41,811 nucleotides of DNA from Bordetella parapertussis (GTDB lineage Bacteria > Pseudomonadota > Gammaproteobacteria > Burkholderiales > SG8-41), in contig CAMATZ010000051.1 in NCBI GenBank assembly GCA_945861275.1, positions 1 to 41,811 on the forward strand, in the 5' to 3' direction. The position numbers were made by a program, and so were the translations under genes. Of the stretch, positions 8,639 through 17,082 are shown in pieces. The notes beneath the pieces were generated by a model that saw only the letters and a program-made list of their open reading frames with translations, did not search any database and was not told where the DNA came from. The first letter of the stretch is position 1. The number at the start of each line of letters is the position of its first letter.

Positions 8639-8646
8639 TATTTTTC

Positions 8647-9612
8647 CTATTCAGGCTGCAAGCCCAGAGCGTTGATGACGTTCGTCCAGCGGGCGATTTC
8701 GCGGGCGTTAAGCGCGGCAAGTTCAGGTGGCGTGGATAGCTGAATCTCCGCGCCCTGTGACGCGAGTTGGCGGCGCGCGGCTGGCGTGGGAAAGTGTTTC
8801 ACGATCTCCTCGTGCAAACGGCGGATGATGCTGTCCGCGGTTCCCGCCGGCACCACCACGGCGTAGTACTGCAACACTTCATAGCCCGGCAGTCCGGACT
8901 CGGCTATCGCCGGTATCTCCGGCGCGAGCGCGGTGCGCCGCGCGGTGGATACACCCAGCGCTTTGACGCGATTGAGTTTGACATGCGGTTGCACCGTCAC
9001 GAAATTACTGAACATCAAATCGCACTCGCCCTGCATCACCGCCAGCGTGCCCGGTGCGCTGCCCTTATAGGGGATATGCGTCAAGCGCACGCCGGCCATG
9101 GCGTTGAACAACTCGGTCGCGAGGTGCGACGGACTGCCTGCGCCGCTGGACGCATAGTTGAGCGCGCCCGGCCGCGTCTTGGCGAGATCGATCAACTGCC
9201 GCACTGTGGCCACCGGTACCGACGGATGCACCACCAGCAGATAGGCGGTGTTGGCGAGCAGCGCAACCGGCGCAAAGCTCTTCTCCGGGTCGAAACCCAG
9301 CCTGCCATAGAGTGCGCGCGCGGTAATCAGCGTCGCGCCGGTGCCCAGCAGCAGGGTGTATCCATCGGCAGCGGATTTCGCCACAAATTCCGCCGCCTGC
9401 CGTCCACTGGCGCCGGCGCGATTTTCCACCACGATTTGCTGCCCCAGCGGGGGCGTGAGACGTTCGGCGAGTACGCGCGCCACGGTATCGGACCCGCCGC
9501 CGGGCGCGTTGGGCACCACCAGCCGCAGCGGCCGCAGCGGCCACGACTGCGCGCCCGCTGCCTGTACCGCGGCCAGCGCCGACAGCAAAATCATGAGGTG
9601 TGATGTCTTCAT
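8647..9612 (-). CDS. Bug/TctC-family periplasmic solute receptor
   Basis: Periplasmic binding protein of the tripartite tricarboxylate receptor (TctC/Bug) family. Signs are the signal peptide ending AAGAQ, then WPLRPLRLVVPNAPGGGSD, the ligand loop ADGYTLLLG, the hinge VHPSVPVATV, and HIPYKGSAPG. Such receptors bind small carboxylates, amides or aromatic acids. I place the start at ATG 9612 (MKTSHL), because the longer frame from a GTG at 9645 would put eleven extra residues before a normal signal peptide; neither start has a good ribosome-binding site. No TctA/TctB membrane genes are nearby. It is co-transcribed with the secreted hydrolase and divergent from the molybdenum hydroxylase genes. 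Confidence 0.88.
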   Translation of the reverse strand: MKTSHLMILLSALAAVQAAGAQSWPLRPLRLVVPNAPGGGSDTVARVLAERLTPPLGQQIVVENRAGASGRQAAEFVAKSAADGYTLLLGTGATLITARALYGRLGFDPEKSFAPVALLANTAYLLVVHPSVPVATVRQLIDLAKTRPGALNYASSGAGSPSHLATELFNAMAGVRLTHIPYKGSAPGTLAVMQGECDLMFSNFVTVQPHVKLNRVKALGVSTARRTALAPEIPAIAESGLPGYEVLQYYAVVVPAGTADSIIRRLHEEIVKHFPTPAARRQLASQGAEIQLSTPPELAALNAREIARWTNVINALGLQPE

Positions 9613-9706
9613 CAAGGCCTGGACCACGGCAGGGTCTATCTGCACGAAGAAAGTTGGATTATATTAGCCGCATTCCGCCATCGAGCGGCAAGGAGGAGTC
9701 TACAAC

Positions 9707-10186
9707 ATGCCTGATATCAACCTGCGCGTGAACGGCGCGGCGCGCACGGTGAACGTTGAATCCGACACACCGCTGCTGTATGTGCTGCGCAATGATTTTG
9801 AACTGAACGGTCCCAAATTCGGCTGCGGACTCGGCCAATGCGGCGCCTGCATGGTGCTGATCGATGGGCGCGCGAGATACTCGTGCCAGACGCCGTGCGC
9901 GGATGCGGCAGGCAAAGCCATCACCACGCTCGAAGGTCTGGGCACGCTCGACAAACTGCATCCGCTGCAAAAAGCGTTTCTCGATGAGCAGGCGGCGCAG
10001 TGCGGCTACTGCACCAACGGCATGATTATCTCGGCCAAAGCGTTGCTCGATGCGAATCCGAAACCCACCGCTGCGCAAATCAAACAGGCGCTGGCGGGCA
10101 ATCTGTGCCGCTGTGGATCACACAATCGCATCGTGCGCGCGGTGCAGCGCTCAGTGCAGCTCACCGCCCAAAGCAAAGGGGCCTGA
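9707..10186 (+). CDS. iorA: (2Fe-2S) subunit of a molybdenum hydroxylase, isoquinoline 1-oxidoreductase alpha type
   Basis: This 159-residue small subunit carries two iron-sulfur clusters. The plant-ferredoxin-type cluster is bound by C40, C45, C48 (GCGLGQCGAC) and C60. The second, in the helical domain, is bound by C99, C102 (QCGYC) and C134, C136 (CRCG). It passes electrons from the molybdenum site to an acceptor. Start: ATG at 9707 with AGGAGG about ten bases upstream. The stop is followed at once by the large-subunit gene (two bases between), so the two are co-transcribed. The family also includes aldehyde and other N-heterocycle oxidoreductases, so the substrate is not settled. Confidence 0.88.
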   Translation: MPDINLRVNGAARTVNVESDTPLLYVLRNDFELNGPKFGCGLGQCGACMVLIDGRARYSCQTPCADAAGKAITTLEGLGTLDKLHPLQKAFLDEQAAQCGYCTNGMIISAKALLDANPKPTAAQIKQALAGNLCRCGSHNRIVRAVQRSVQLTAQSKGA

Positions 10187-10188
10187 TC

Positions 10189-12438
10189 ATGACCACCACC
10201 ACGCTCTCGCGCCGCACGTTTCTCAAACACAGTGGCGTCGTCGTCGCCACCTTCAGTCTTGCCGGCCCCGCCGCCATCGCGCAGCAGGCTGCCCCGGTAC
10301 GTGCGCCGCTGCCCGGCGGTCTCAACACCAATCGCATGCTCGACGGCTGGATACGTATCAACGCCAACGGCAAAGTCACCATCCATACCGGTAAATGTGA
10401 AATTGGTCAGGGCATTTTGACCGCGCTGGCACAGATTGCCGCCGATGAACTCGATGTTGCGTACGAGCGTATCGAAATGGTTTCCGCCGACACTGCGCGC
10501 ACGCCCAACGAAGGCATGACCGCGGGCAGTCTTTCGGTGGAAAACAGCGGCGGGGCACTGCGTTTTGCCTGCGCCGAAGCGCGCGCCATGCTGCTTGCCG
10601 CCGCCGCACAAAGGCTCAATGTAGCGGTTGAAAAGCTCACCGTCGCCGACGGCGCGATCAGCGCAAGTCCGGTGCGCACCAGCTATTGGGAACTCGCCAA
10701 AGACCTGAATCTCAAGCGTGAAGCCACCGCGGCGGCCAAACCCAAAGCGCCGTCGCAGCACAAAATCATCGGCCAGAGTGTGCCACGCCGTGATCTCCCG
10801 GCCAAAGTTACCGGCGGCGCTGCCTACGTGCAGGATATGCGCCTGCCCGGCATGGTGTTCGGACGCGTGGTGCGTCCGCCTTCGTATCGCGCGCAACTGA
10901 TTTCTGTCGATGAAGCCGCTGTCAAAGTCATGCCTGGTGTGCAGGCGGTCATGCGCGATGGCAGTTTTCTGGCGGTCGCCGCCACGCGCGAGGAACAGGC
11001 GATTAAAGCCGCGCAGGCCTTGCGCGCGTCGGCGAAATGGAACGAAACACCCGATCTGCCGCCGGGCGGTACCGGTGGTACTACTGGCGCAGCGCTGTAC
11101 GAGCATCTGAAAAAAATGCCGTCGCGCGATTCCGTGATCAAAACCGTGGTACCGGCCAACAGCAGCGGCGGCAAAGTCACTTCGATCGAAGCAGAATACA
11201 CCCGCCCGTTCCAAGCACATGGCTCCATTGGCCCGTCGTGTGCCGTCGCACAGTTCAAGGACGGCAAATACACCGTGTGGACGCACAGTCAAGGAGTGTT
11301 TCCGCTGCGCAACGAGCTTGCCAAGGTGCTGCGCGTGAAGCCCGCAGACATCACCTGCACGCACGTTGAAGGTTCCGGCTGTTACGGGCATAACGGCGCC
11401 GACGATGTGGCCTGCGACGCGGCTCTGCTGGCGCGCGCCACCGTTGGCCGTCCGGTGAAATTGCAATGGATGCGCGAAGACGAGTTCGGCTGGGAGCCCT
11501 TCGGTTCGGCAATGGTCGTCAAAATGCAGGCGCATCTCGACGAATCGAACAACATCGTCAACTGGCAGCACGAAACGTGGAGCCATCCACATTTCACGCG
11601 GCCCATGGCCCGGCCCGACGGTGGCTTTGTGATTGGTGCTTGGCACATCGCCAATCCCATTCCACCATCGACACCAAACAACGGCCCGCAGCCTGCGGGC
11701 GCGGCCGACCGCAACGCTGTGCCACTGTATGATTTTCCGCGCCAGAATATTCTGCTGCATTACCTGACCGATATGCCGGTACGTGTGTCCGCGCTGCGCA
11801 CGCTGGGCGCGTACGCCAACGTGTTCGCGCTGGAATCGTTTATCGACGAGGCCGCGCTTGCCGCCGGCGCCGACCCGGTGGAGTTTCGTTTGCGCCACAT
11901 GAAAAATCCACGTGCGCGCGCGGTGATCGAACTCGCTGCGCAGAAAGCCGGCTGGAAACCCAACGCAAAAGGCAACGGTACGCAGGGACGCGGCTTCGCG
12001 TTCGCGCAATACAAAAATCTTTCCGCCTACTGCGCGGTGGTTGCCGATGTGACGGTGGATCGCGCGGGCAATGTAAAGGTGACGCGCGCGGTGTCGGCGG
12101 TGGATGTCGGCCTCGCCATCAATCCGGACGGCATCGTCAACCAGATCGAAGGCGGCATTATTCAGTCGGCAAGCTGGACGCTCAAAGAGCAGGTGAAGTT
12201 CGACCGCCAGCGCATCGCCACGCGCTCATGGGCCGATTATCCGATTTTCAGGTTTAACGACGTGCCAGCGGTGGAGGTGCATATCATCAACATGCCGAAC
12301 GAGAGATCGCTCGGCGTGGGCGAAGGATCGCAAGGCCCGGCAGTGGCGGCGATCGCCAATGCCATCGCAAATGCAACAGGCAAACGCATGCGCGATCTGC
12401 CATTCACGCCGGACAAAGTGAAGGCAGCGCTGGCCTGA
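10189..12438 (+). CDS. iorB: Molybdopterin subunit of a molybdenum hydroxylase, isoquinoline 1-oxidoreductase beta type, Tat signal
   Basis: This is a 749-residue catalytic subunit. The ATG at 10189 gives a twin-arginine signal (SRRTFLKHSG, then AGPAAIAQQ), so the folded complex is probably exported, taking the signal-less small subunit along. Motifs of the family include the N-terminal TGKCEIGQGILTALAQIAADEL, the VPRRDLPAKVTGGAAYVQD segment, VEGSGCYGHNGADDVA, and the C-terminal GVGEGSQGPAVAAIANAIA, whose glutamate sits at the place of the catalytic base. The frame is also open further upstream, to 10000, but that part overlaps the small-subunit gene. There is no separate FAD subunit, cytochrome or XdhC-type maturation gene here. 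The substrate is presumably an N-heterocycle or aldehyde. Confidence 0.88.
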   Translation: MTTTTLSRRTFLKHSGVVVATFSLAGPAAIAQQAAPVRAPLPGGLNTNRMLDGWIRINANGKVTIHTGKCEIGQGILTALAQIAADELDVAYERIEMVSADTARTPNEGMTAGSLSVENSGGALRFACAEARAMLLAAAAQRLNVAVEKLTVADGAISASPVRTSYWELAKDLNLKREATAAAKPKAPSQHKIIGQSVPRRDLPAKVTGGAAYVQDMRLPGMVFGRVVRPPSYRAQLISVDEAAVKVMPGVQAVMRDGSFLAVAATREEQAIKAAQALRASAKWNETPDLPPGGTGGTTGAALYEHLKKMPSRDSVIKTVVPANSSGGKVTSIEAEYTRPFQAHGSIGPSCAVAQFKDGKYTVWTHSQGVFPLRNELAKVLRVKPADITCTHVEGSGCYGHNGADDVACDAALLARATVGRPVKLQWMREDEFGWEPFGSAMVVKMQAHLDESNNIVNWQHETWSHPHFTRPMARPDGGFVIGAWHIANPIPPSTPNNGPQPAGAADRNAVPLYDFPRQNILLHYLTDMPVRVSALRTLGAYANVFALESFIDEAALAAGADPVEFRLRHMKNPRARAVIELAAQKAGWKPNAKGNGTQGRGFAFAQYKNLSAYCAVVADVTVDRAGNVKVTRAVSAVDVGLAINPDGIVNQIEGGIIQSASWTLKEQVKFDRQRIATRSWADYPIFRFNDVPAVEVHIINMPNERSLGVGEGSQGPAVAAIANAIANATGKRMRDLPFTPDKVKAALA

Positions 12439-12454
12439 AAACAGTGCCCGGCGT

Positions 12455-12973
12455 GTGAGTGCCATGCCGCTCCTCGGAAAAGTTGCGCTTGCCATTGCTG
12501 CCGCTACTGCGGCGGCCATCGCCGGTTATGGCTATTGGCACGCCGCCACGCACGCCACCTTTGAGGTGCATCTCACCTACAAAACGAATACCGGCACGCT
12601 CAATCAGATGCGCAATGGTCAAATCGAATTTCTCGACAACGACGGCGCGGTGCTTGCGCGCGCGTCCATCGACACCCGCCGTAGCGTGGTATGGCTCGCG
12701 CACCCCGACAAAGGCCAGTGCGGCCCTGCGCTTGCGGACGAGGCCTATCAGGATTGCATCAAGGCGCAGGCCGCATGGATTCCGCAATGGGCGCGCGGCG
12801 TGCGCCACGCCAACCTCACGCTGGACCGCTGCAGTCTCGCGCACCGCACCGTGCAACTGGCCACCCGCCGCGACAATCTGGCGCTGTGGTGGCTACCGTC
12901 GCCGCACACCGGCGGCCGCCCCTACACGCGCTACAGCGCGACGATTGCAGTGGATACCAAGGGCTGCGGATAG
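12455..12973 (+). CDS. Small protein with an N-terminal membrane anchor or signal, unknown function
   Basis: I do not recognise this 172-residue protein. It starts at GTG 12455 or ATG 12464, has one hydrophobic segment (about residues 8-30, rich in Ala and Gly), and then a mostly beta-looking domain with cysteines in KGQCGPALADEAYQDC, LDRCSL and the terminal KGCG. Those cysteines could form disulfides in the periplasm. It follows the molybdenum hydroxylase by 16 bases and may belong to that operon, for example as an envelope partner. That link rests on position only. Confidence 0.55.
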   Translation: MSAMPLLGKVALAIAAATAAAIAGYGYWHAATHATFEVHLTYKTNTGTLNQMRNGQIEFLDNDGAVLARASIDTRRSVVWLAHPDKGQCGPALADEAYQDCIKAQAAWIPQWARGVRHANLTLDRCSLAHRTVQLATRRDNLALWWLPSPHTGGRPYTRYSATIAVDTKGCG

Positions 12974-13246
12974 TTACAGCAACGCCCTCCGCTGCAAAGC
13001 ACTGCACCGTGGCGCGCGCGCTGCCTTCGCTGCCGCCGGTGGCCGCCATGACCCTGCCTTTGGGGCCAAATTCCAATTTTTCGTGCCCCTTGTTGATTTG
13101 AAAGGCTATTTTGGCGCAACGGACTGATAGCACCGAAACATTTGCTTACACACGCGATAGCTCTGTTACAGGCACAGTGTCGCTCCCCTGAAACCTTGTT
13201 CGTTATGGGTAGTGTGGATTTCCACAATTATTCAGGAGGCCAGGCC

Positions 13247-13399
13247 ATGAACGCAGTCAAAGTTATTGTTGCCCTCATCATCGCAGTGCTGCTTTCCGGC
13301 TGCATAGTTGTTCCGGTAGGTCACGGCGGCCGAGGCTACCACGGTGGAGGCGGCTACTATGGCGGTGGGCATTATGGTGACGGCCACTACCGGCGCTAG
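13247..13399 (+). CDS. Fifty-residue Gly/His/Tyr-rich lipoprotein
   Basis: The ATG at 13247 follows a strong ribosome-binding site (AGGAGG, 13234-13239). The 50-residue product has a lipoprotein signal with lipobox LLSGC (C19). After IVVPVGHGGRGYH, the mature part is almost only Gly, His, Tyr and Asp in GGGHYGDGHY-type repeats. Four histidines in such a tail could bind Zn, Cu or Ni, but that is a guess. Many proteobacteria have small Gly/Tyr-rich lipoproteins of unknown role. The longer upstream frame (from 13142) lacks a ribosome-binding site and is not chosen. Confidence 0.65.
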   Translation: MNAVKVIVALIIAVLLSGCIVVPVGHGGRGYHGGGGYYGGGHYGDGHYRR

Positions 13400-13451
13400 G
13401 AGGGTCAACGTCACTGGTGTCTGATGAGCGCATGCTACACTTGCGCTCATC

Positions 13452-14426
13452 ATGAAAATCGTAGTCCCCGACGACTATCACGGACTGGTGCCGCGGCTGC
13501 AATGCTTCGGCAAACTGGCCGCACACGAGGTGACGGTGCTGCGCGATGTAGCCCCCACTTTTGAAACCCTCGTTAGTAAGCTGCGCGATGCCGAAATCAT
13601 CGTCGCCGTGCGTGAGCGCACGGCGTTCACCCGCGCGATGCTCGAACAACTGCCGAAACTCAAGCTGATTGCACAAACCGGCCGCAGCGCGCACAGCGTC
13701 GATCTCAAAGCCTGCACCGATCACGGCATTGCCGTGTGCGCCGGTTCGCACGCCTCGCCCTACACCGTCGCCGAACATACCTGGGCATTGATTTTCGCCT
13801 CGGTGCGGCGCATTGCCGAGGACGCCCTGTTAATGAAGCAGGGAAAATGGCGCGACTGGTTCAGCGTGAGCCTGCGCGGCAAAACGCTCGGCGTCTACGG
13901 CTTAGGCAAGATCGGCGAACCGGTTGCTGCAACGGGGGCCAGCTTCGGCATGCGTGTGTTGTGTTTTGCGCGCGACGCCACTGCCGCTCGCGCGCGCGCG
14001 CTCGGCTACGAAGGCGCCCAGTCGCGGCAGCATTTTTTTGAGCAGTCCGACGTGTTAAGCGTCAACCTGCGCATGAGCGAAGCTACGCGCGGCATCATCA
14101 CCGCTGCCGACTTGGCGCGCATGAAGTCCGGCGCGCTCATCGTCAACACCGCGCGCGCTGAATTATTTGCGCCGGGCGCGCTGGTGGAAGCGCTGAACAA
14201 AGGCCGCCCCGGCTTCGCCGCTACCGACGTTTATGAAAACGAACCTGTGCAAAACGGCGACCATCCACTGCTGAAAATGCCCAATGTCATCTGCACCCCG
14301 CACAGCGCGTGGCTGGAACCGGGCACCTACGAAGCCTATTTTGGCGAAGCATTCGAGCAGGCAGCGGCGTTTGCAGCGGGAAAGCCGGTGAAGTTGCTGA
14401 ATCCGGACGTGCTGCCGAGAGCATAG
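13452..14426 (+). CDS. D-2-hydroxyacid dehydrogenase family protein
   Basis: This is a 324-residue NAD(P)-dependent dehydrogenase of the D-isomer 2-hydroxyacid family. The nucleotide-binding motif is GLGKIG (150-155). The catalytic residues are R235 (VNTARAELF), E264 (ENEP) and H284 (CTPHSAW). The N-terminal substrate domain has AQTGRSAHSVDL instead of the more usual NVG-type loop, as in a broad subgroup of betaproteobacterial paralogues. It should reduce a 2-oxo acid or oxidise a 2-hydroxyacid in the cytoplasm; which one cannot be told. The next gene starts four bases after its stop, so the two are likely co-transcribed. Confidence 0.86.
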   Translation: MKIVVPDDYHGLVPRLQCFGKLAAHEVTVLRDVAPTFETLVSKLRDAEIIVAVRERTAFTRAMLEQLPKLKLIAQTGRSAHSVDLKACTDHGIAVCAGSHASPYTVAEHTWALIFASVRRIAEDALLMKQGKWRDWFSVSLRGKTLGVYGLGKIGEPVAATGASFGMRVLCFARDATAARARALGYEGAQSRQHFFEQSDVLSVNLRMSEATRGIITAADLARMKSGALIVNTARAELFAPGALVEALNKGRPGFAATDVYENEPVQNGDHPLLKMPNVICTPHSAWLEPGTYEAYFGEAFEQAAAFAAGKPVKLLNPDVLPRA

Positions 14427-14430
14427 CCTT

Positions 14431-14901
14431 GTGGCGTCACGGCGGCGCGTGAACCCGCTGATCCCACCGCCTGTGATAGCGGCCATCATCGGCGCGCTGA
14501 TGTGGGCCGTAGATCGAACGCTGTCCTTCGGCAAAATCGAGTTTGATTTCCAGGTGGCGGCAGCGCTGGTGTTGGCCGCCATCGGCCTGCTGTTAATGGC
14601 GTTTGCCGTTGGCCACTTCATTGCCGCAAGAACCAGCATAAATCCGCTCAGGCCATCTCGCGCCTCGCATCTCATCACCGGCGGCATCTACGCGATTTCC
14701 AGAAATCCGATCTATCTTGGCGATTTACTGATGCTGGCAGCGTTCGCCGTGTGGCTGGGCAATGCGCTCAACGCCGCGCTGCTGGTTTTGTTTATCGCTT
14801 ACATCAACCGCTACCAGATCGTTCCGGAAGAGCGTGCACTGGCGCAACGCTTCGGCCCCGCTTACGCGGCTTATTGTTCGCGGGTAAGACGCTGGCTATA
14901 G
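14431..14901 (+). CDS. Isoprenylcysteine/phospholipid-methyltransferase-like membrane protein
   Basis: This 156-residue integral membrane protein has about four helices (around residues 12-30, 40-65, 95-125). Its C-terminal half carries the family pattern: GGIYAISRNPIYLGDLLM, then a helix, then VPEERALAQRFGPAYAAYCSRVRRWL. The RNPIYLG and EER...F...Y..Y..RVRRW elements belong to the PEMT/ICMT-like methyltransferases, which methylate lipid or prenyl substrates with S-adenosylmethionine. Start: GTG at 14431, four bases after the dehydrogenase stop. The acceptor substrate is unknown. Confidence 0.8.
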   Translation: MASRRRVNPLIPPPVIAAIIGALMWAVDRTLSFGKIEFDFQVAAALVLAAIGLLLMAFAVGHFIAARTSINPLRPSRASHLITGGIYAISRNPIYLGDLLMLAAFAVWLGNALNAALLVLFIAYINRYQIVPEERALAQRFGPAYAAYCSRVRRWL

Positions 14902-14903
14902 CG

Positions 14904-15656
14904 TCAATCATCGTCCGGCGCATCAAAGTAACGGATTGAAAATTCATACAGCGCGGCCTTTTCAGTGTGGATCACCAGCCGTTCCTTCACCGGCAGGCTG
15001 ACGCGCAGGGCGCGCTCGCTGATGGTATCGAGCTTGATTTCCTCGATGAGGGATGCATCACGGGTGTCGATCACCACTACATTGCCGCCCATGCAGCAGG
15101 CCAGCACGCGTCCGCTTTCGTCGAATGCCATCGGCTCCAGGATACTGCCGGTATCGACCGTGTGATAGACATGCCCGGTGCGCGTGTCCTGAATCTGCAT
15201 CTCGGTGATCTTGATCCCCGGTCCATACACATGCGCGAAGCGCCTGCCATCCGGCGCCGGCAGTCCCCATCCCATTTTGCGCCCGCGGGTTGCGGCCAGA
15301 TCCAGGTGAAAAAAGCAGCCGTCGATGTCGCGCATCAACACCTGATCCGCGGACAGCCACGGTCCGAATGTTCGCGGCTGGCTGCGCACCCTGATCTGAC
15401 GCAGGCCGGCCGGGCATGGCGGATCGATATACACCACCCAAACTGCTTCGACATCGTAAGTGTTTGCGGGCTGGTAGTCTTCTTCGACCCGTAGCCGATG
15501 CTTGCTGCCCCGAATGTCGATACCGGGCGCCCACGCCACCACCGACGCATCCGCGCCCGGTTCGTAGCGGGCCATGCGCCGAAACGTGGCACGGCCGTGC
15601 GTGGCCAATTTGTCGAATGGCGTCATGGTGGGCATGTTATTTTGCCATGCTTTCAT
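14904..15656 (-). CDS. Hypothetical protein, possibly beta-propeller-like
   Basis: This protein of about 250 residues is unknown to me. It has no signal peptide or membrane helix. Repeated short strand patterns such as GHVYHTVDTGSILEPMAFDESGRVLACCMGGNVVVIDTR (read in two parts) recall blades of a beta-propeller, and the N-terminal half has YDVEAVWVVYIDPP. The start is uncertain: ATGs at 15656, 15635 and 15626 are in frame, none with a good ribosome-binding site. It converges on the methyltransferase-like gene (two bases between) and is divergent from the 85-residue gene. Confidence 0.55.
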   Translation of the reverse strand: MKAWQNNMPTMTPFDKLATHGRATFRRMARYEPGADASVVAWAPGIDIRGSKHRLRVEEDYQPANTYDVEAVWVVYIDPPCPAGLRQIRVRSQPRTFGPWLSADQVLMRDIDGCFFHLDLAATRGRKMGWGLPAPDGRRFAHVYGPGIKITEMQIQDTRTGHVYHTVDTGSILEPMAFDESGRVLACCMGGNVVVIDTRDASLIEEIKLDTISERALRVSLPVKERLVIHTEKAALYEFSIRYFDAPDDD

Positions 15657-15736
15657 CCGGTTTTTCACCGCTGCTGACCGTCGCAAGCGGCGCGCCCGGC
15701 GTTACAATGGCTGTTTGCAGCTATGCGGAATTCACC

Positions 15737-15994
15737 ATGTCGATGATGCTGTTAGACCGGGAAACCAAAGACGCGCTCCAGCAATTGTATGGTGAAACCA
15801 TCGAAGCGATGGAACTCGCCAGGAAAAGTCCTGACCTTGATGATCTTGCGGCGGTATTCGCGGTGGCCTTGTTGAAACTGGGGCTGGCCACCGGTTTTGT
15901 CGAGCAAAAGTATCCCGGTTTCGCCAAGGACGTTGAAGAAAAACGTCAGCGTGTGATCGCCGCGCTGACACAGCAACAAGTCGCAAAGCACTGA
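15737..15994 (+). CDS. 85-residue hypothetical protein, translationally coupled to a Bug receptor
   Basis: The ATG at 15737 opens a soluble, mostly helical and charged product (MSMMLLDRETKDALQQLYGE, then LDDLAAVFAVALLKLGLATGFVEQKYPGF). No family is recognised. Its stop overlaps the start of the Bug receptor in ATGA (15994), so translation of the two is probably coupled. The longer frame from 15416 overlaps the start of the divergent gene and is less likely. The coupling suggests a shared role, but no function can be stated. Confidence 0.6.
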   Translation: MSMMLLDRETKDALQQLYGETIEAMELARKSPDLDDLAAVFAVALLKLGLATGFVEQKYPGFAKDVEEKRQRVIAALTQQQVAKH

Positions 15995-16992
15995 TGATGC
16001 GCCACCCAGCGTTCACAACTGCGCTTGCCGTTATGCTCGCGGCACTGACCTCATTCGCGGCAGCACAAACCGCCACGACAGGCTCGGCACCGGCTTATCC
16101 ATCGAAGCCGCTGCGTATCATCGTCATGTATGGCCCCGGCAGCACCATCGACATCATGGCGCGCCTGATCGCGCCCAAGCTCCATGCAGCACTGGGCCAA
16201 CCAGTGATCGTGGAAAATCGTGCGGGTGCGGGCGGCGCCATCGGCATGGACATGGCGGCCAAGGCGCCACCCGATGGACACACGCTGACGATCGGCGCAA
16301 CCGGGCCCTCCGTCACCAATCCACTGTTGTTTGCGAAAACGCCGTTCGATCCGATTCGCGATTTCGCTTACATCTCGCTGATCGCCACCGGGCCGGCGGT
16401 AATCGCAGTGCATCCGTCGATCCCGGCAAAAACCGTGAAGGACCTGGTCGCACTCGCCAAGGCACGCCCCGGCCAATTGAATTATGGTTCGCCGGGCGTG
16501 GGCACCAGCCCGCATCTCGCAGCGGAATTGTTCAAACTCGTCACCACCACCCGCATTGAGCATGTCCCCTACAAGGGCAATGCCGAAGCCATCACCGATT
16601 TGCTCGGCGGGCAGATCAGCATAGTGTTCACCGGGGTGCCACCGGTAGTGCCGCTGATGCAGGCAGGCAAGATCAAACTGCTGGCCACCACCGGCGGCAA
16701 ACGCATCGCCAGCATTCCCGATCTGCCCACCATCGCCGAGGCCGGCTATCCCGGCGCGGCCATGGGTATCTGGTATGGACTGGTCGCGCCCGCGGCGACG
16801 CCCAAAGACATACTCGCGCGCCTGCACAAGGAAATCACGCGCATCCAGACACTGCCCGACATCCGTGAACGCTTCGCGCAACTCGGCACCGAACCCACCA
16901 CCAGCACGCCGGAACAATTCACGGCCTTGGTGCGTGATGAACTTGTGAAATGGGCAAAAGTTATCAAGGCGGCGGGGGTGCGGGTTGAATAA
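15994..16992 (+). CDS. Bug/TctC-family periplasmic solute receptor
   Basis: This 332-residue receptor has a signal peptide ending SFAAAQ. Family motifs: YPSKPLRIIVMYGPGSTID, VENRAGAGGAIGMDMAAKA, PPDGHTLTIGA, HPSIPAKTVKDLVALAKARP, HVPYKGNAEAITDLLGGQ and ELVKWAKVIKAAGVRVE at the end. It should bind a small anionic or aromatic ligand in the periplasm. The 85-residue gene overlaps its start by one base. No transporter membrane subunits are adjacent. A long hairpin follows 12 bases after the stop. Confidence 0.9.
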   Translation: MMRHPAFTTALAVMLAALTSFAAAQTATTGSAPAYPSKPLRIIVMYGPGSTIDIMARLIAPKLHAALGQPVIVENRAGAGGAIGMDMAAKAPPDGHTLTIGATGPSVTNPLLFAKTPFDPIRDFAYISLIATGPAVIAVHPSIPAKTVKDLVALAKARPGQLNYGSPGVGTSPHLAAELFKLVTTTRIEHVPYKGNAEAITDLLGGQISIVFTGVPPVVPLMQAGKIKLLATTGGKRIASIPDLPTIAEAGYPGAAMGIWYGLVAPAATPKDILARLHKEITRIQTLPDIRERFAQLGTEPTTSTPEQFTALVRDELVKWAKVIKAAGVRVE

Positions 16993-17003
16993 ACGGAATA
17001 ACC

Positions 17004-17073
17004 GTGAAGGCGTAAAAGAGTGAAGACGTGAATGGGGTGCCCCCTTCACGCCTTCACCCTTTCACCTCTTCAC
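17004..17073 (+). repeat. Long imperfect hairpin made of GTGAAG-type 8-mers, upstream of the cysteine desulfurase
   Basis: Two 34-base arms (17004-17037 and 17040-17073) face each other across two bases. The left arm reads as 8-mers such as GTGAAGGC and GTGAAGAC; the right arm is built from CTTCAC units. About 28 of 34 positions pair, plus G-U pairs. It ends right where the ribosome-binding site AGGAG (17074-17078) of the next gene begins. A relative made of 7-mers lies at 33524-33625. Confidence 0.8.
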
Positions 17074-17082
17074 AGGAGTCAA

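Noticed and set aside
10006-12009. 667-codon open frame opposite the molybdenum hydroxylase large subunit
   Set aside because: It is a shadow of a strongly supported gene and contains no recognisable domain.
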